In this document: positions 12,190 through 25,425 of the stretch, in pieces
Layout: each line of letters begins with the position of its first letter
Position numbering within the stretch: position 1 is the first letter of the stretch
Assembly: GCF_020360975.1 (NCBI RefSeq)
Contig: NW_025408675.1
Coordinates: 1,054,001 to 1,118,000, forward strand
Direction: 5' to 3'
DNA: 64,000 nt
DNA from: Hirsutella rhossiliensis
Taxonomy: Eukaryota > Ascomycota > Sordariomycetes > Hypocreales > Ophiocordycipitaceae
Position numbers and translations under genes: made by a program
The notes under the pieces: model-generated
Seen by the model: only the letters and a program-made list of their open reading frames with translations
Told to the model about the DNA's origin: nothing
Database searches by the model: none

Positions 12190-14640
12190 AGGAATATAAG
12201 GGAAAATTTTAAAACCCTTTCTAGGAAAAACCTTAGTAAGAAAAATCCTAGTTATAATTATAATTTTTTCTCTTTTTTTTAAGTAAACCTTTATAAGGAA
12301 AAAGCCTTATAGAGTTATTATAAGAAACCTTTAATAAGGAAAAAACCCTATTTTTATAAGTTGTTTTTTACTAATAGAAAACCTTTTTAAAGGAAAAAAC
12401 CTATTAGTTATATATAAAGGAAAAGCTAAGAAAGTAAAAGATAGCTAAAAAACCTTTATTAAAAGGATATAAGCTTTTCTTTTTTAAGGCTCTTTTAATT
12501 TACTAAGGGAAAGAAGCTCTTAAAACTTAAAGAATTTTTCTTTTCTTAGTTCCTTAGTAAATATATTAGCAATATTATCTTTAGATTTAATATAGAAAAT
12601 CCGAATCTTCTTTTCCCTAATATTTTCTTAGGTATAAAAGTAAGCAATATCTATATACTTTATCTTTTTATAAAATTCCGGATTTTTAGCTAATTTAATA
12701 GCTGCCTCGTTATCCGTTAAGATAGGAGGTATAGTATTAGGAATTCTAATAGATAAGCTATTATTTATCGTATAAAATAGCCGATTTAGATATAAAGCTT
12801 CTTTATTAGCCTCCCTAAGGATAATAAATTTAGCTTCGTAGGTTAATAAGGCTATAGATTTTTGCTTTTAGTAGGCCTAGCTTATAATATTTTTATAAAT
12901 ATAGAAATAGTATCCGGAAATAGATTTTCTATCTATAAGGTTAGACGCCTAGCTAGCGTTAGAATAACCTTTTATAAAATTATAAGTATAAGGGATATTA
13001 TAATAATAAATTATCCCTAGGTTAGGGTATTTATTTAAATATTTCTAGAGAGTATTTAACGCTTTAAAATATATATTATCTAGTTTCAAAGTAAATCTAG
13101 CATAGGAAATAATAGTATATAAAATGTCTAGCTTACTTATTATAACTAGATATAATATAGCCCTTATTTCCTTTTAGTAAATAAGGATTTCTTTTTATAA
13201 AGGCGTTATAGTAGCTTTTTTAAGCTTTACTCCTACTATAGTAAGCGTATTAAAAGTCCCTAAGTCTTCTTTATTATATTTTTATATTTTATTATAAGTA
13301 TATTTTTCCTAGGATATAAATATCTCCTTTTTACTTTAGTTTATAATTATATATACTCTTAAGAAGTCTTTTAGTTTACTTAGAGGCTAAACCTTTATAT
13401 AATCTACTACTTTTTTAAGTAGACTATTTATTATACCTCTATTAAGCCTTATTATTAAGAGGTTATCTACGTAGATTACTATTATAATTTTATATTATAT
13501 ATTTATAAATACCTCTTTATCTATAGGAAGGGCCGAAAATCCTATCTTAGCTAATATAGAGCTAAGATAGTTATACTAAAGCTTTAGGCTTTATTTAAGG
13601 CTATATAATACTTTCTTTAATTTCGCTACTAGCCTTTTCTTTTTATATAGCTCTAGAAACTATAAATAGCTAATATTATACTTATATTAGTTTTTATTAA
13701 ACTAGTCTTTAAGTATTAGCCCTTTATAGCTTATAAGGATTTTTATATAAATATCTATATCTATTTTAGTATATATAAAGGCATTTTTTATATCGTATTA
13801 TAGTAGAGTATAATTATTAAAAATAGCTATTATAAGTAGTATTTTAATAGATTTAGGTCTTACTATTATAGAAAAGGTTTCTAAATAATCTAGGCTATAG
13901 ACCTAATTAAATCCTTATACTATATAGCAGGCTTTATATTTAATAATATTATTATTATTATCCTACTTTATTTTATAGACCTAATAGCTACTTAGGGCCT
14001 CCTTATTACTAGGAAGAGGCTTTAATTCCTAGGTATTTTAGTTTAAGAGCTCTTTTATTTCTAGAAATATAGCTCTTTTTTATTTTATAGCTTCTAAGCT
14101 ATTTATAGCCTATTTAAATATTTTAGGCTCTATAAGATCCTTATTTTCTAGTAAAGATAGAATAATCTCTTTACTTTTACTATTTAATATAGTATTTATT
14201 TCGGGGTATATAATATAGTCTTTATAAAATCTATTTAGCTTCTTAGGTATATTAATATAGATTTTTAGATCCTTATTTAATCCCTTTTTTAAAAGAAGAT
14301 TATTTCCCTTTTTTATAAAAGGGTTATCTTCCTTCTCTATAAGAAGGTTATCTTTCTTCTTTATAAGAGGGTTATATTCCTTCTTTATAAGAGGGTTATC
14401 TTCCTTCTCTATAAGAAGGTTATTTTCCTCTTTATTTAAAGAAGAGTTATTACCTTCTTTATATATAGGTTCCTTTTATAAATAATTATCTAGGACCTTA
14501 TTTATAAAAGGTAAGGTATTAAAATCGAAGTTCTTAAGGTCTTCTTCTTTTTAATTTTCTATATTATTATTATTAAGATTACGCTAAGGACCTAGCTAGA
14601 GGTATTTAGAACTTTAATATTAAATAGGAGGGAAAAACTA
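12190..14640 (-). mobile_element. Second Ty1/copia element (RT/RNase H and 3' end), RIPped
   Basis: On the minus strand the RT reads ..IIIVIYVDNLLII.., with the catalytic box at about 13,464-13,475. The second Asp is now Asn, a G-to-A change. The RNase H end at about 12,540-12,700 contains ..RIFYIKSKDNIANIFTKEL.., homologous to the + strand copia at 4250-4320 but not identical. A tract-rich AAACCTTT/AAGGAAAAA region at 12,200-12,450 corresponds to its 3' untranslated part. Integrase and gag are not present to the right of 14.64 kb, so the copy is truncated. Confidence 0.75.
14317..14436 (-). repeat. 24-bp tandem repeat inside copia pol
   Basis: About five copies of a 24-bp unit (first complete unit 14,317-14,340, then 14,341-14,364, 14,365-14,388, 14,389-14,412 and a diverged fifth). 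In the coding sense each unit is eight codons, so expansion kept the frame. It lies in the variable integrase/RT linker of the second copia element. Confidence 0.75.
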
Positions 14641-15149
14641 AAGTACCTAAGAGAAAACCCTCCCTTCTTTTAATATAGGTCCGCCTTAAACGAGGTCGTA
14701 GTAGTAGTATATAGGAAATTTACGCCGGCTACCGCGGGCTCCTCTTACGAAATCGCGTCTTAGCATAGGCCCTCTTAGGCCGTAGCCGCTATTATCTTAA
14801 GCGGCCGCGGCCCGGGCTCGCTAGCCCGGGCCTAGGGTTATAGGTAGTAGTCTCTCTCCGAGGGCCTAACTCGCGGGCGCCTCTATTTACCTTAGCTCCC
14901 GCGTTATAGCTATATAGCCGCGGTTATATTAGCTTATCGGTCTATTAGTTAGTAGGGTAGGTAATATCCGGTTACCGGGCTAGGCGCTAGTATAGGTCGC
15001 TCTTAGGTAAGGCTAGCTAATCGAAATTCGGTCGGCCGGCTCCGCTAATCGTAAATCGGTTCCCGTCTAGCTACGCGACTTCCCGATTAAGGGCGCGGCG
15101 GCCTATATTTACCCTCTATCTTATAGTTACTAATTATACGCGCCCGGCT

Positions 15150-17000
15150 CGCGCTTATATATACCTGCCCTCCCCCCTTAGTTCTATACGTGCCTTTTCC
15201 TATCCCTTTATTATCTATCTCTTTCGTAGGCTTAACTATTACCTCGCCCGCCTTATTTCTATAACTCTAGGTCTCCTTAATACTATATCTAGTTCGCTCG
15301 TCGTCGCGTCGTAATATCTAACTAAGAAGCTAACTTAGGTAGTAGTAGCTCGCTTCCTTTAAAACCCCCTCTTTATAAGAAAGTCGCTATAGTAGTAGGA
15401 TCGGAGCGCTCTATCCTATATTTTACGTATATCGAGCGTCTTACTAGTAAGCTTACTTATAAGTCCTTCGCCGGCTATTAAAACTAGTCTTATATATATT
15501 AATCCTAGCTTTATCCTAGGTTAGTCCTACCTTTAATATTTTTACTAACTTTAATAGCTATAAAGGCTAAAGCGTATATTACTTACGCCGACTTTAATTA
15601 GTTTTATTACTAAGTAAGTAACCCCTTCCCGCTATAGTACTATCTAAGTTTAGTGCTAATCTAAGTTTTAGATTACCTTTAAAGGTAAGGAGGCCGCTAG
15701 TACTCTCTATTAAGTATAGTCTAAGGTCGATAGCCCTTCCCTTATTAAGGGTTTAGTATAAGAGCGCTTTTATTATACTACTTTAGAAACTTATATTCGC
15801 GCTAGTTAGAAGGCCCCTACTACTAAAGGTAAGGGCGCGTTAAGTAAGTCCGCCCTTAGTTTAGCTATAGTCGCTAAAAATATAAAGACGCTTATATTAG
15901 CTTTTACCTATTTTATAGATAATACTTACTATATATATAAGTCCTTAGAGAAGTACTTAAGTAAGTTTAGCGACGCTATTAAGACCTTAGCTTAGGTTAA
16001 GCCTAAGTCGCTCTTAGTCGCCTAAAGACTCTTATAGCGGTTAACGATCTCGCTAACTATTTCTATCTTATTATTAGCGATAGCCCTAATATAGAGGATA
16101 GTAGCTTTAATCTTACTAGTCTTACTAGGCCCGTTCTAGCCCTAATCCCTATCGATAAGGGGAAGGGTAAAGGTAAAGGTAAGGCGGTAGCCGCGTCTAA
16201 GGCCCTATTTAAGGCTAAGGCTAAGGTATCTATGCCTATAGCCGTCGCGGAGCCGGCTTAGGAGCTAACTATATCTCCCTCTAACGCTAAGCTATAGCCC
16301 GGTAGTTCTCTTAGCGCTAAGCCCGCCCTAAAGCGTCCCTATCTTACGTCGCTTATTAATCCTATTAACGCTCCCGACTTCGTTTAGTAGCGTCTTTATA
16401 GCTATCGCGGTTTAGTCCTAGCTAAGATTATTATTAGTCTTAACCTCGATTAGATCTATAGTTATAGTATAGGCTATAGCGAACGCCTTTATACCGCTAC
16501 TAGTATAGGTCCTACCTTAGTATAAACCTTAGTCGTTACTTTATCTTATAAGCTAGCTATCTAGGCTAGCTTTAGTTCGGGTTTAAGGTTAGGTCCGTTT
16601 AGTCGTCGTTAGGGTTCTTATAGCGGTAGTAGTCGCTATACTCCTCGTAAGCCTTAGGTTACTCCCTCCTATACTCTACGTACTACCTTAAGGAGGTCTT
16701 ATTATTCCCGCCGCGATAATAAGGTAGACGTTACTACCGATAAGCTAAGCTAAGGTTATAGTTTAAGGGGGGCTAGTTATTAGCTCTATCTTAGTTTAGT
16801 TCTAAGTTAGGTCTTATTTAGTTATAGTCTTTTAATAGTAGGTCTTATTCTATAGCTATTAAGGTCGGTTTAGTTAAGTTATATTAGTTCTATTTAGTCT
16901 ATAGTTTAATCGGCGAGGTTTACGCTTAGTCTAGGTCTAGTTTAGTTAAAGCTATAGTCTTATAATTATAAGTCCTCTCCCTTTCTAGGTCGCCTTAATA
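15150..17000 (+). other. Unassigned GC-rich RIPped relic
   Basis: A + strand frame between stops contains a Lys/Gly-rich stretch (GGTAAAGGTAAAGGTAAG near 16,160) and Ser/Thr/Arg-rich stretches. CpG is kept and CpA lost. It could be ORF1 of a retroelement. I recognise no domain. Confidence 0.3.
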
Positions 17001-17949
17001 GGGGAGGTAGTTAGCTAAGGTAGTCTTAGTCGGGGCCGCTCTATCCCTAGCGCGACCTTAGTTTTATTATCCGGTATATCTAGATATAGCCTCTAAGCTA
17101 GGTCAAACTAGCGGAGCTTACCTAAGTAGAGGAACTATTATACTAGCGGCGCTATAGTCCTTTTCCCTTAAAGGCCCGCTCTTATATTACCTATATCCTA
17201 GGCCTATATTAAGAGGGACTCCCTTACCTTTACTATTAATAGATAGTCGATTATTATATAGTAGATAGTATCCTATCTTTATTTATAGGTATATATTAGC
17301 GAAACTATACTAAGGACCTATTAGTCGAAGAGGAAGTCGTTAAGCCCGATCTTTCCTATATATATCTAGGTAATTACTATGCTAATATACTTAGGGAGGC
17401 CCTCGTAATAGTCTAGCGTTATCGCTTTATCGAACTAAGGCGGGAAGTTAGTAAGGTAAAGGGTAGTCCGGTATTATTAGATCGCGTCTTCCTTAGCGTT
17501 CTATTAAGCGGCCTATTCCTCGTTTAGCCTTTCGAGTAACTTAGCTTTATCTAGGAGGTCGTTTATTCCTATTTAGCTCTAGACCCCCTTTATCTCCCCC
17601 GCGAGGGGGGGTCTACCTAGAGGTAGTACCGCTAGGGGTCTGCCCCTTCTTTAGTATCGCCTCCTTTTAAGTATACCTACGACTACGTTAAACGCGCGTT
17701 AGATTTAGCTTAAGAGCCCTAAGTCTTCTAGCCTTTAAAAGGTATTTATTATTCTTTAGTTTAGGTAGAGGTTAATTAAGGGCACCTATACCTCCGCTTT
17801 AACTTAGTAGACTAGGGTCGCGTAGTAGGCACCTATTACTACTTAGAGGCAGGCTAACTAGTCCTAGGTAAGGTCCTACGTAATTCTATATAGTTTCCCC
17901 CCCGCGGGCGTTATCTTATAAAATATAACTATAGCGTAAGAGATTAGGG

Positions 17950-20700
17950 ACTAGATTACCTTACTATAGACTTCTTTAGCGTATAGTAGGGTATAGCCCT
18001 ATATAGACGCCGCGAGCTTAGTTAAGGCTATAGTCTAGCGCTTTAACTTCGCTTAGAGTTATTTTAGGTATACCTTTTAGTATAGTTTCCGGTATACTTA
18101 AACCCCTAGTAAGCGGGCCTCTTAGACTAGGGTTACTATATCGGCCCTAAGGTAGACCGGCGTCGTTATCGCTTATTTCCTTTATATAAAGTATAGTAAT
18201 TCGCTCTTTAACGGTTTAAAAGTAACCGCGAACTCGGTCGCTTATTCCGCGTATACCTTCTAAGCTTCCTCTAAGCGTGCTACTATAGTAGCCTTATTAG
18301 GTCTAATACTAACTATATTTATATCGTTAGTGAAGCTAATAGTATAAATACTATATATTATACTAAGCCTTTTATATAAGGGGGTTATATAGTATAGAAA
18401 TAGGATTAAGGATAGGGGGGAGCCTTAAGGGACTCCCGTTAGTACTTAAGTTAGCTCTAAGGTCCTCCTATTAAAGTAAAGGGTCGATCTCTTATCGCTT
18501 ACGAAGCTTAGTATTAAGCTCGTAAGCTACCTAGGGTATCCCTTAAGCTTTAGTTCCCTTATAAGCTTATTATAGTTAACCGTATTAAATACGCCCTTAA
18601 TATCTAGCTATAAGAATAATACGATGCCCTTCTAAGCCTATATCGCGTATATTAGTTCTATTACTAGTAAGATCGCCGCCTCCGTAGAGCGTTCCCTTTT
18701 ATTCCCTATTTATCCGTTTAATAGGATACCGTTCGCCTCTACTACTCCCGCGATCCTCTAGGCTAGTATCTACTTAAGTACTTTTCCTACTATAAGTAGG
18801 AGGGAGATTAGTCTTTAACCCCTTACTATATAGTAGGCGTCCGGCCTCTTACCTAGCTTCCGGATAATTACTATATTTACGCTATAAAACTAACCTAGGA
18901 AATATAAGAGTCGGGTATAGGCGTTAAAGATCGTAGCTAGTCGCTAGACTAAGGCTAAGCTATACTTCTTAATAAACCTTAAGGGGACGCCGTCTAGACC
19001 CGCCGCTTTCTAGCTTACTATCTTACTTAGCGCCCTTATAATATTAGCTAGCTAGATCTATTAATTAACTATAAGGGTCGCCTCGGCTATAGGCTAGGGT
19101 AGCCCTTAAGTTATACCGGCCTCTAGTAGGAAGAACTTAGCGGCTAGTAGCTAGGCCTTCCCTTTAAAGGTTTCTATTAGTTAGTCCTCGCCTTCCTTAA
19201 CTAACGGTAGGATATAGGTTAGTTTTAGTAGTAGCTTACTACGGAGTCTTACTTACCTCTCTACGTTTTAAAGCTTAGTATTATTAGCGCTAAATTCCTC
19301 TAGGAACTCGCGCTAGTAGGCCCTCCTCGCCTTATAAACGGTCCGCTTTTAAGCCGTAGACGCTTTATATAGGTCTTCCTAGTTCGCTTTATTCCTTTCC
19401 CGCCTATACTTCCTCCTTACCCTCTTAGCCTCCCTCGTTACCCTCCTTACCTCTAAGGTAAACTATATATTACCCTTAAGTAATACTCGCCCTTAGTATA
19501 GAACTATAGCTATCGCGATCTATTCTAAAGTAGTAAAGATATAGTCTAGGTCTTTATCGATATCCTTAAGCGTCTAGAGTATTAACTAGTATAGTCTTAG
19601 CTAAGATATAGTCTTAGCTTCGACTAGCTTTACTTTTACTTCTTTTTACCTTAAGGCCGGTTTAGGTGCCTAGGCCTAGGTATCGACCTATAGTATAATA
19701 GTTTAAGGGATATAGTCTAACCTAGTTAGGTCTAGGTTAAGCCTAGTATACTATATTCCGGTTTCTAGCGTTACTTAAGCTAGGTCGATAGTACTATCCC
19801 TTTAACTATAGAAGAATCTTATATACTCCCCTCTTAGGGTAGCGAGTTTAAGTTATAGCTTTATTGCCTCTTATATAAGTTATATCGCGCTATTTAAGGT
19901 TTTATTATATCCGTCCTAGAGCGGGTAATAGATATTAAAGTCCCTTATTATTATTATAGGGTACTTTAGTTTAATTATACTTAGGTCGTATAGCGCTCTT
20001 ACCCTCGCGGCCCTTAGTAGTAAGTAAATCGCCTATAGTTTAATACTATCCCTAAAAATTACCTTACTTTAGTTTAGTCCGGACTAAGGCGACTAAGTCC
20101 CTAGCCTAAGCCTTTTATATATATATAGCGCGTACCTCCCCTCCTTATAGACTAGGCTATAAGGCGCCGCTTTAGGGGGGGGGGGGCCGCTTCTTAGTAT
20201 AGCTTTTACTTCCTATAGTACTATTAAGTTAAAGCTAGCCCGGTAGTAAAGCGCTAACTAAGCTAGCTTATATCTCTTCTATATATTTTAAAATAGTACT
20301 TTTAGTTATATATAAGTAGGGTCGGGGTAAAAAGGGTTATATATATAGGGAGGGAGGTGCTCTATCTCTTAGCGCTTCTCTATCTACTATACTTATAAAT
20401 ATCGTTCGTACTTAGTTCGGCCTCCTTAGCCCTACTAGCTAGCGGGTGTCTTAAGCTCGACCTCTTATCCTAGCGCGGTCTACTTAGTCCTTACTTCCGG
20501 ACTACGGTCGATTTAAAAACGCCCTAGGTTTCGATAGTAGGGAGCACCCGTTACTCGGCATATATCTAGGTATTCGCGAACCGTTAAGGTTAACGTAGGT
20601 AGTTTTCCCTTGCCTTTTCCTAGGCTTTATTCGCTATAGGGTAGGTTTAGGTCTACGATAGGTAGTCCCCTTAGTATAAGATATAGTTATAAGGGATTTC
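17950..20700 (-). mobile_element. LINE (non-LTR retrotransposon) endonuclease and RT, RIPped
   Basis: Minus-strand reading gives an AP-endonuclease motif IIIIRDFNIYYPL at about 19,925-19,969 (family consensus GDFN.H.P.W). RT block 0, KAAGLDGVPLRF, lies at about 18,983-19,012, and TGVP-stop-GSPLSLILF at about 18,388-18,452. The active site reads FTND at about 18,320-18,335, where F/YADD is expected. Order and spacing are those of an I/Tad1-type ORF2. Sequence to the right (20.7-21.6 kb) may be its ORF1 and sequence to the left (17.0-17.9 kb) its 3' part, but I could not prove either. Confidence 0.75.
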
Positions 20701-21639
20701 GCCCTTCTTAGCCCTATATTCGTCCTTGCCTCTATCGTATACTATACTCCTATATCGGCTATAAAGTTATATTAATATATATTACCTAGCGATATAGCTA
20801 TATCTATAGTAGTTATAGTACCTCTATAATTAGACCGACTTATCGTAGGGTTTATATCGGAAGATCTATACTTTAAGGACTAAGCTTAGGTTATAGAGCC
20901 TATTAGCTTCCTCTAAGCTACCGACCTTAATAAGTATAGTTATCGCCGTCGATATCTTAGATTAGGGGCGTAGCGCCTAGGCCTAGAGGACCTTAACTTT
21001 ATTCGCCTCTATAATCTTATAAAGTAATCGCTCCCTATCTACTATTGCTACCCTTAAGAGGACGTTCTTTATAACTACTATATATACGCGGCGGGAGATT
21101 ATAGCCTCTAGTCTAAATATAGCCTTAACCTAGCCTTAGTCCCTTTAATAGGCTCTCGCCGTAGTATTAAATATAACTATAATATCTCTACTTTAAAGGC
21201 GCCTCGCTACTATAGTACTTATAGCTTTTAGGGCTATATTTACCGCCTTTACTATATCCTTTAGTTCGCGACTTAGGATTTTAAGCGGTGCCTTAGTAGG
21301 GACTACGATAATCTCGCGTTTATAGCACGGTAGGACCTATTTTACTATAGCTTTATATTAGGTCGGTCCCTTAGTCTCGGCTACGACCGCGGCCTAGGTT
21401 CGCTTAGGGCCCCCTAGGCCTAAAGCGATGCCTAGGCGGAGTTCTTCCTTAACTACCTCCTTAATTATATCCCGGATTATCGTCTTAAAGCTCTTATCCG
21501 CGTAAAGTACCGCTAACGACGCGCTACCGGCGCGGCTCTTCGCCTTAGAGAGCCGTTCGACTACTGCCTATACCCTACCGAACTATACGCTTAGGATAAA
21601 GCCCGCGAGAAGTTTTCGCTTAAATATATTAATATATAT

Positions 21640-23850
21640 TCTATATATTAATCTTAGAAAAATACTTAGCTCTTTAATAATAGTTAATAATCTTTAAAAT
21701 AAGGGGTAAAGGGTACCGATTCTTTTATATAACTTAGTTAAGTCCTTAGTAGTCTATATATAGCTATAAGGTACTATCTTTTTTTAGAATAAAAAGGATA
21801 AGCGCCTTAGCTAAGCTCTTTAACTCCTAGATTATTTTCCTATTTATTACGTCTTAGATCTAGTCGCGTAATACTTAAAGTTCCTTTTACGATAAAAGGT
21901 AAATCGGTCTATAAAAGGGTTCTATATTAAAGACTAAATTAATTAAGTAATCTATTCTTTTTCTAGCTAGTAGTAAGTCGGATTTATTAGCTAAGAAAGT
22001 ATCTTTAAACTAGTAAAGAGTTAGTAGGATTTCGGCTTATTCTTCTTATAGAATCCTTTTATCTTTATCTTTATTTAGTAGTAAGATTAGCTTAAGGTTA
22101 AGCGCTATTATATATACCCTTACTTTATTCTTATATTCTTAAAGGAATCTATAAGGGTTTTATAAGGTTTTACTACCTAGTTAATATTTAAACTACTATA
22201 TTTATTTCTATAGGATAATATAGATATATTTATCCTTTAAGGTAGTAACTAATAAAAGGATTAATACCTAATCGTTTAGCGTTAACTTATTAGTACTAAT
22301 ATAAAAATAAGTAATTATCTTTTTAGTGCCTCTTATATTTATTATTTAAAGTAGTACTAACTATACTTTATACTCTTTTACCTTACTATTATTAAGCCTT
22401 AATAACTTAAGGTATAATAGCGCTACTTATAGTAATCCCTACTATTAGGTAAAGTATACGTTTATAAGGTTAATAGTACTATAAATATCTAAGTATATAG
22501 GGACTTTAATAGGGTTTTACTTTAATATCGTTATAGGAGTTTTAAGTAACTATCCTATAAGTATTAAGTTTACTAAAGGAAAGGCATTTACCTTAATATC
22601 TTACCTTTTCTTTATTTTATAGTATTAAGTCTAAGAGTCTTTACTAGGGTTTCTACCTTTAAAGAATTAGTATATTTTATAGATAGGTATCCTAGCTTAT
22701 TATATTAAAAATATATAATTCCTAATTAAGTAAAAGATCCTCTTCCTCAATAATATCCCTTAGTTTAGCCTTTAATAGGTATATTACTAGCTTACTAGTT
22801 ATCGGTCAAATTAATAGTATTTCCTTAATAATTCGGCCTAGCTTATTAGCCTCTTTAATTCCTTCCCTTATATATACTACCTTAAGGTATAGTACTATTT
22901 CTATTCTTAGTTCCTTTAAGGGTAAAAGTAGTATTAATATATTACCTCTTATTAATAGTAGTATCTTAATATTATTAAGCGACTAATATAAGCTCTTCTT
23001 ATTAATAAGTATAAATAAGTATTAAGTAGGGGTTAATTTAGTCTTAAAGTTATAGCTTTAACTTAGCGAAAAATATAAGAGTACGCGCTTTTTCTAATAA
23101 GCGTTTAAAATACCTTTTTAAGGAGTTAAAGTATAAGCTAAACTTTAAGGGAGACTAGCTTTCTTATTAGCGAGCCTCTTTTAATTACGTCGCTAATAGT
23201 ATCTCTTTATTTATAGTATCCTTAATTAAGATAAGTATCTATTCTTTAAAGTATACCTAATCTATACTATATTCAGTTTAATTAATTAGCGTTTATTCTT
23301 TAAAGTATTAGCGCTATCTTACTTTATAGTCGCTATATATATAATCTACTATATAAAGGATCTTTATTTTATTATAATAAAAACGTCTAAGCGCTACTTT
23401 AAAAGCGTCCTTTAGATCGTAAGTCTAGTCTAAACGTTTCTATATATTAATAGGTTAAGACAATTAAGCGATATTTTTAATCTTAACCTCGCCTACGCGA
23501 CTACCGTCCGATTTAAGGGAGTAGGACTATCGACGCTTCCTTAAACGGATAGCGATAGTACTAGCGCGTTTAGTAATTTCCTCCTTTAATTATATAACGC
23601 GATTTTATAGGCGTTTTATCTCTTCTAGCTCCTTAACCCGCGCTTATAAAGCTATAAGCTTTTCCTTATAAGATAGTTATCTTATACCTATAAGTAGTAA
23701 TATCTTTAATATAGTTATAATACTATTTATAGTAAGGGTCTATTTTAAGGATATATCTTCTTATTCTTTATCTCTTAAGTAGATACTTAATATATATAAT
23801 AAAGAGGCCTTAACTAGTTAACTACTACGTCGCGCTATAAGAGCGTTATA
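21640..23850 (-). other. RIPped coding relic of unknown family
   Basis: On the minus strand a frame can be followed over about 2 kb through stops. A segment near 23,440-23,680 has a heptad-like KELEEIKRL piece, then a basic stretch, then SLKSDGSRVGEVKIKNIA. Further on there are long Leu/Lys-rich stretches. The coiled-coil then basic layout is seen in several fungal transposon proteins. I cannot name the family. Confidence 0.3.
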
Positions 23851-23930
23851 TAGTCTTTTTTAAGTAGCTATCTTTACTAAGTAACTAAAAAAGGAAGCTT
23901 TAGAAATTATAAGAGAATACGTATTATAGT

Positions 23931-24164
23931 ATAATTAGTTAGGTAGTAAAGATAGCTAGAGGTACTACGCTATATATATTATATTCTCCTTATTATAAGA
24001 CTAAAGCTTATAAGAAGAGGGATTTTCCCTCTTCTATTAAAATAGCGAGTAGTCTATAATATATAAGCGGGGTAGGTACGATTCCCTACTAATACCCTAC
24101 TAATATATTAGTACTATATACCTAAGTGCTTTATTAGCCTATACCTTTTAGTAGCGCTCTTATA
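23931..24164 (+). repeat. Repeat X, copy C
   Basis: The most complete single copy of repeat X, uninterrupted, and more than 16 kb from copies A and B. It starts with the ataattagttaggtag piece and ends at gtagcgctcttata. Confidence 0.65.
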
Positions 24165-24735
24165 TAGTATTTATATTTAATAGTCTTTAGGCCCCTTATT
24201 TATACGCCTTATTATTAGCCTAGCTTATATAAAGCTAAGGGGCCTAGGTAACTAAGTTATATATACTAAAGAATACTATCTCTTTAGGCTATTAAAAGAG
24301 GGTCCTTTATAGTAAACCTATTCCTCTTAGTAAGGAAAGCTAACTTCTTAAGAGGTTCCTTCTTAAAAATAAGTCGGAATTTAAGAATAAATTAACCGAA
24401 TTTTTCCTTAATAAGCTTAATCGTTTAATTCTTTTAAACTAGCCTTATAGGCTTAGACGTTATATCCTAAAAGATTCCTTCCTCTTAAAGAAAGTAGAAG
24501 GAAATTAGGCTTATTAAAAAACAAGGGTAAAAAGCTACCCTTTTTCGTTAAAGAATTTATATAGTCCTATTAAGTAATTTTATTATAAAATTCACCCTTT
24601 TATACCCCTCTATCTATATAGTTAATTCCCTAGTAATAAGGTATTCCCTTTATACCTTTTTAAAAGACCGGAATTATAAAAGTATATTATAAATATTAAG
24701 GGAAGTACTAGAGTTAAAGATAGCTAATTTATTAA

Positions 24736-25425
24736 AAGGTATAAGTAATAAGCGTAAGATCGGGTAATTAATAGCGTAAGCAGAAAGATCGGTCGAAGGA
24801 GTATAGGGTAGGATTTCGTCCGGAATTTATAACGAGCATATAAGGGGCTAAATAATATATTAAAAGAATAGCGTTATAAAAGATACTTATAAACTTACTT
24901 TTTCTATCTACTATTCCTAGGGAAATCCTTCGTCTTTTATAGACTATTACTCGCTTACTAGTAGACTAATTAGTTAGCTTTCTAGTATATTCTATAGTAC
25001 TTAAAAAGCTCTATCTATAGTATATCTTCCTAGCTTAGTAGGTAGTCTAATTATAACGTAATAGTTAACGTAAGACTATAGGTTCTAGTATAAGTAGTAG
25101 ATTTAACTAGAATGTTCTATGCCCTACCTATTCTCGTATCGCGGATATCTTCGGAACCGCTAAGTAAAAATAGGCAATAGGGTATCCGTTCTACTTATAA
25201 TTAACTTATGCATTTTATATATATTTTATTTTATTAGGATAGGCTTATCTTAACCCGCTTTTCCTAAAGGAAGGTATAGATATCTAGTAAAGGTCTTTAT
25301 CTTTAAGGGTTATTCCCTTAGACTATATTATAGAGCCTCTTTTTACTAGCTTATTTTATAGAGCCTCCCTATACTTATTATTTCTTTATAATAGTAAAAT
25401 AGGAATATAAAGGTATATTCTTATA
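24736..25425 (+). repeat. Direct repeat D, copy 2 (~690 bp)
   Basis: Partner of the repeat at 11,410-12,098, same orientation and nearly the same length. It is followed by a GC-rich patch (25,430-25,700) with gcgg-based tandem motifs, so the two copies have unrelated right flanks. Confidence 0.75.
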
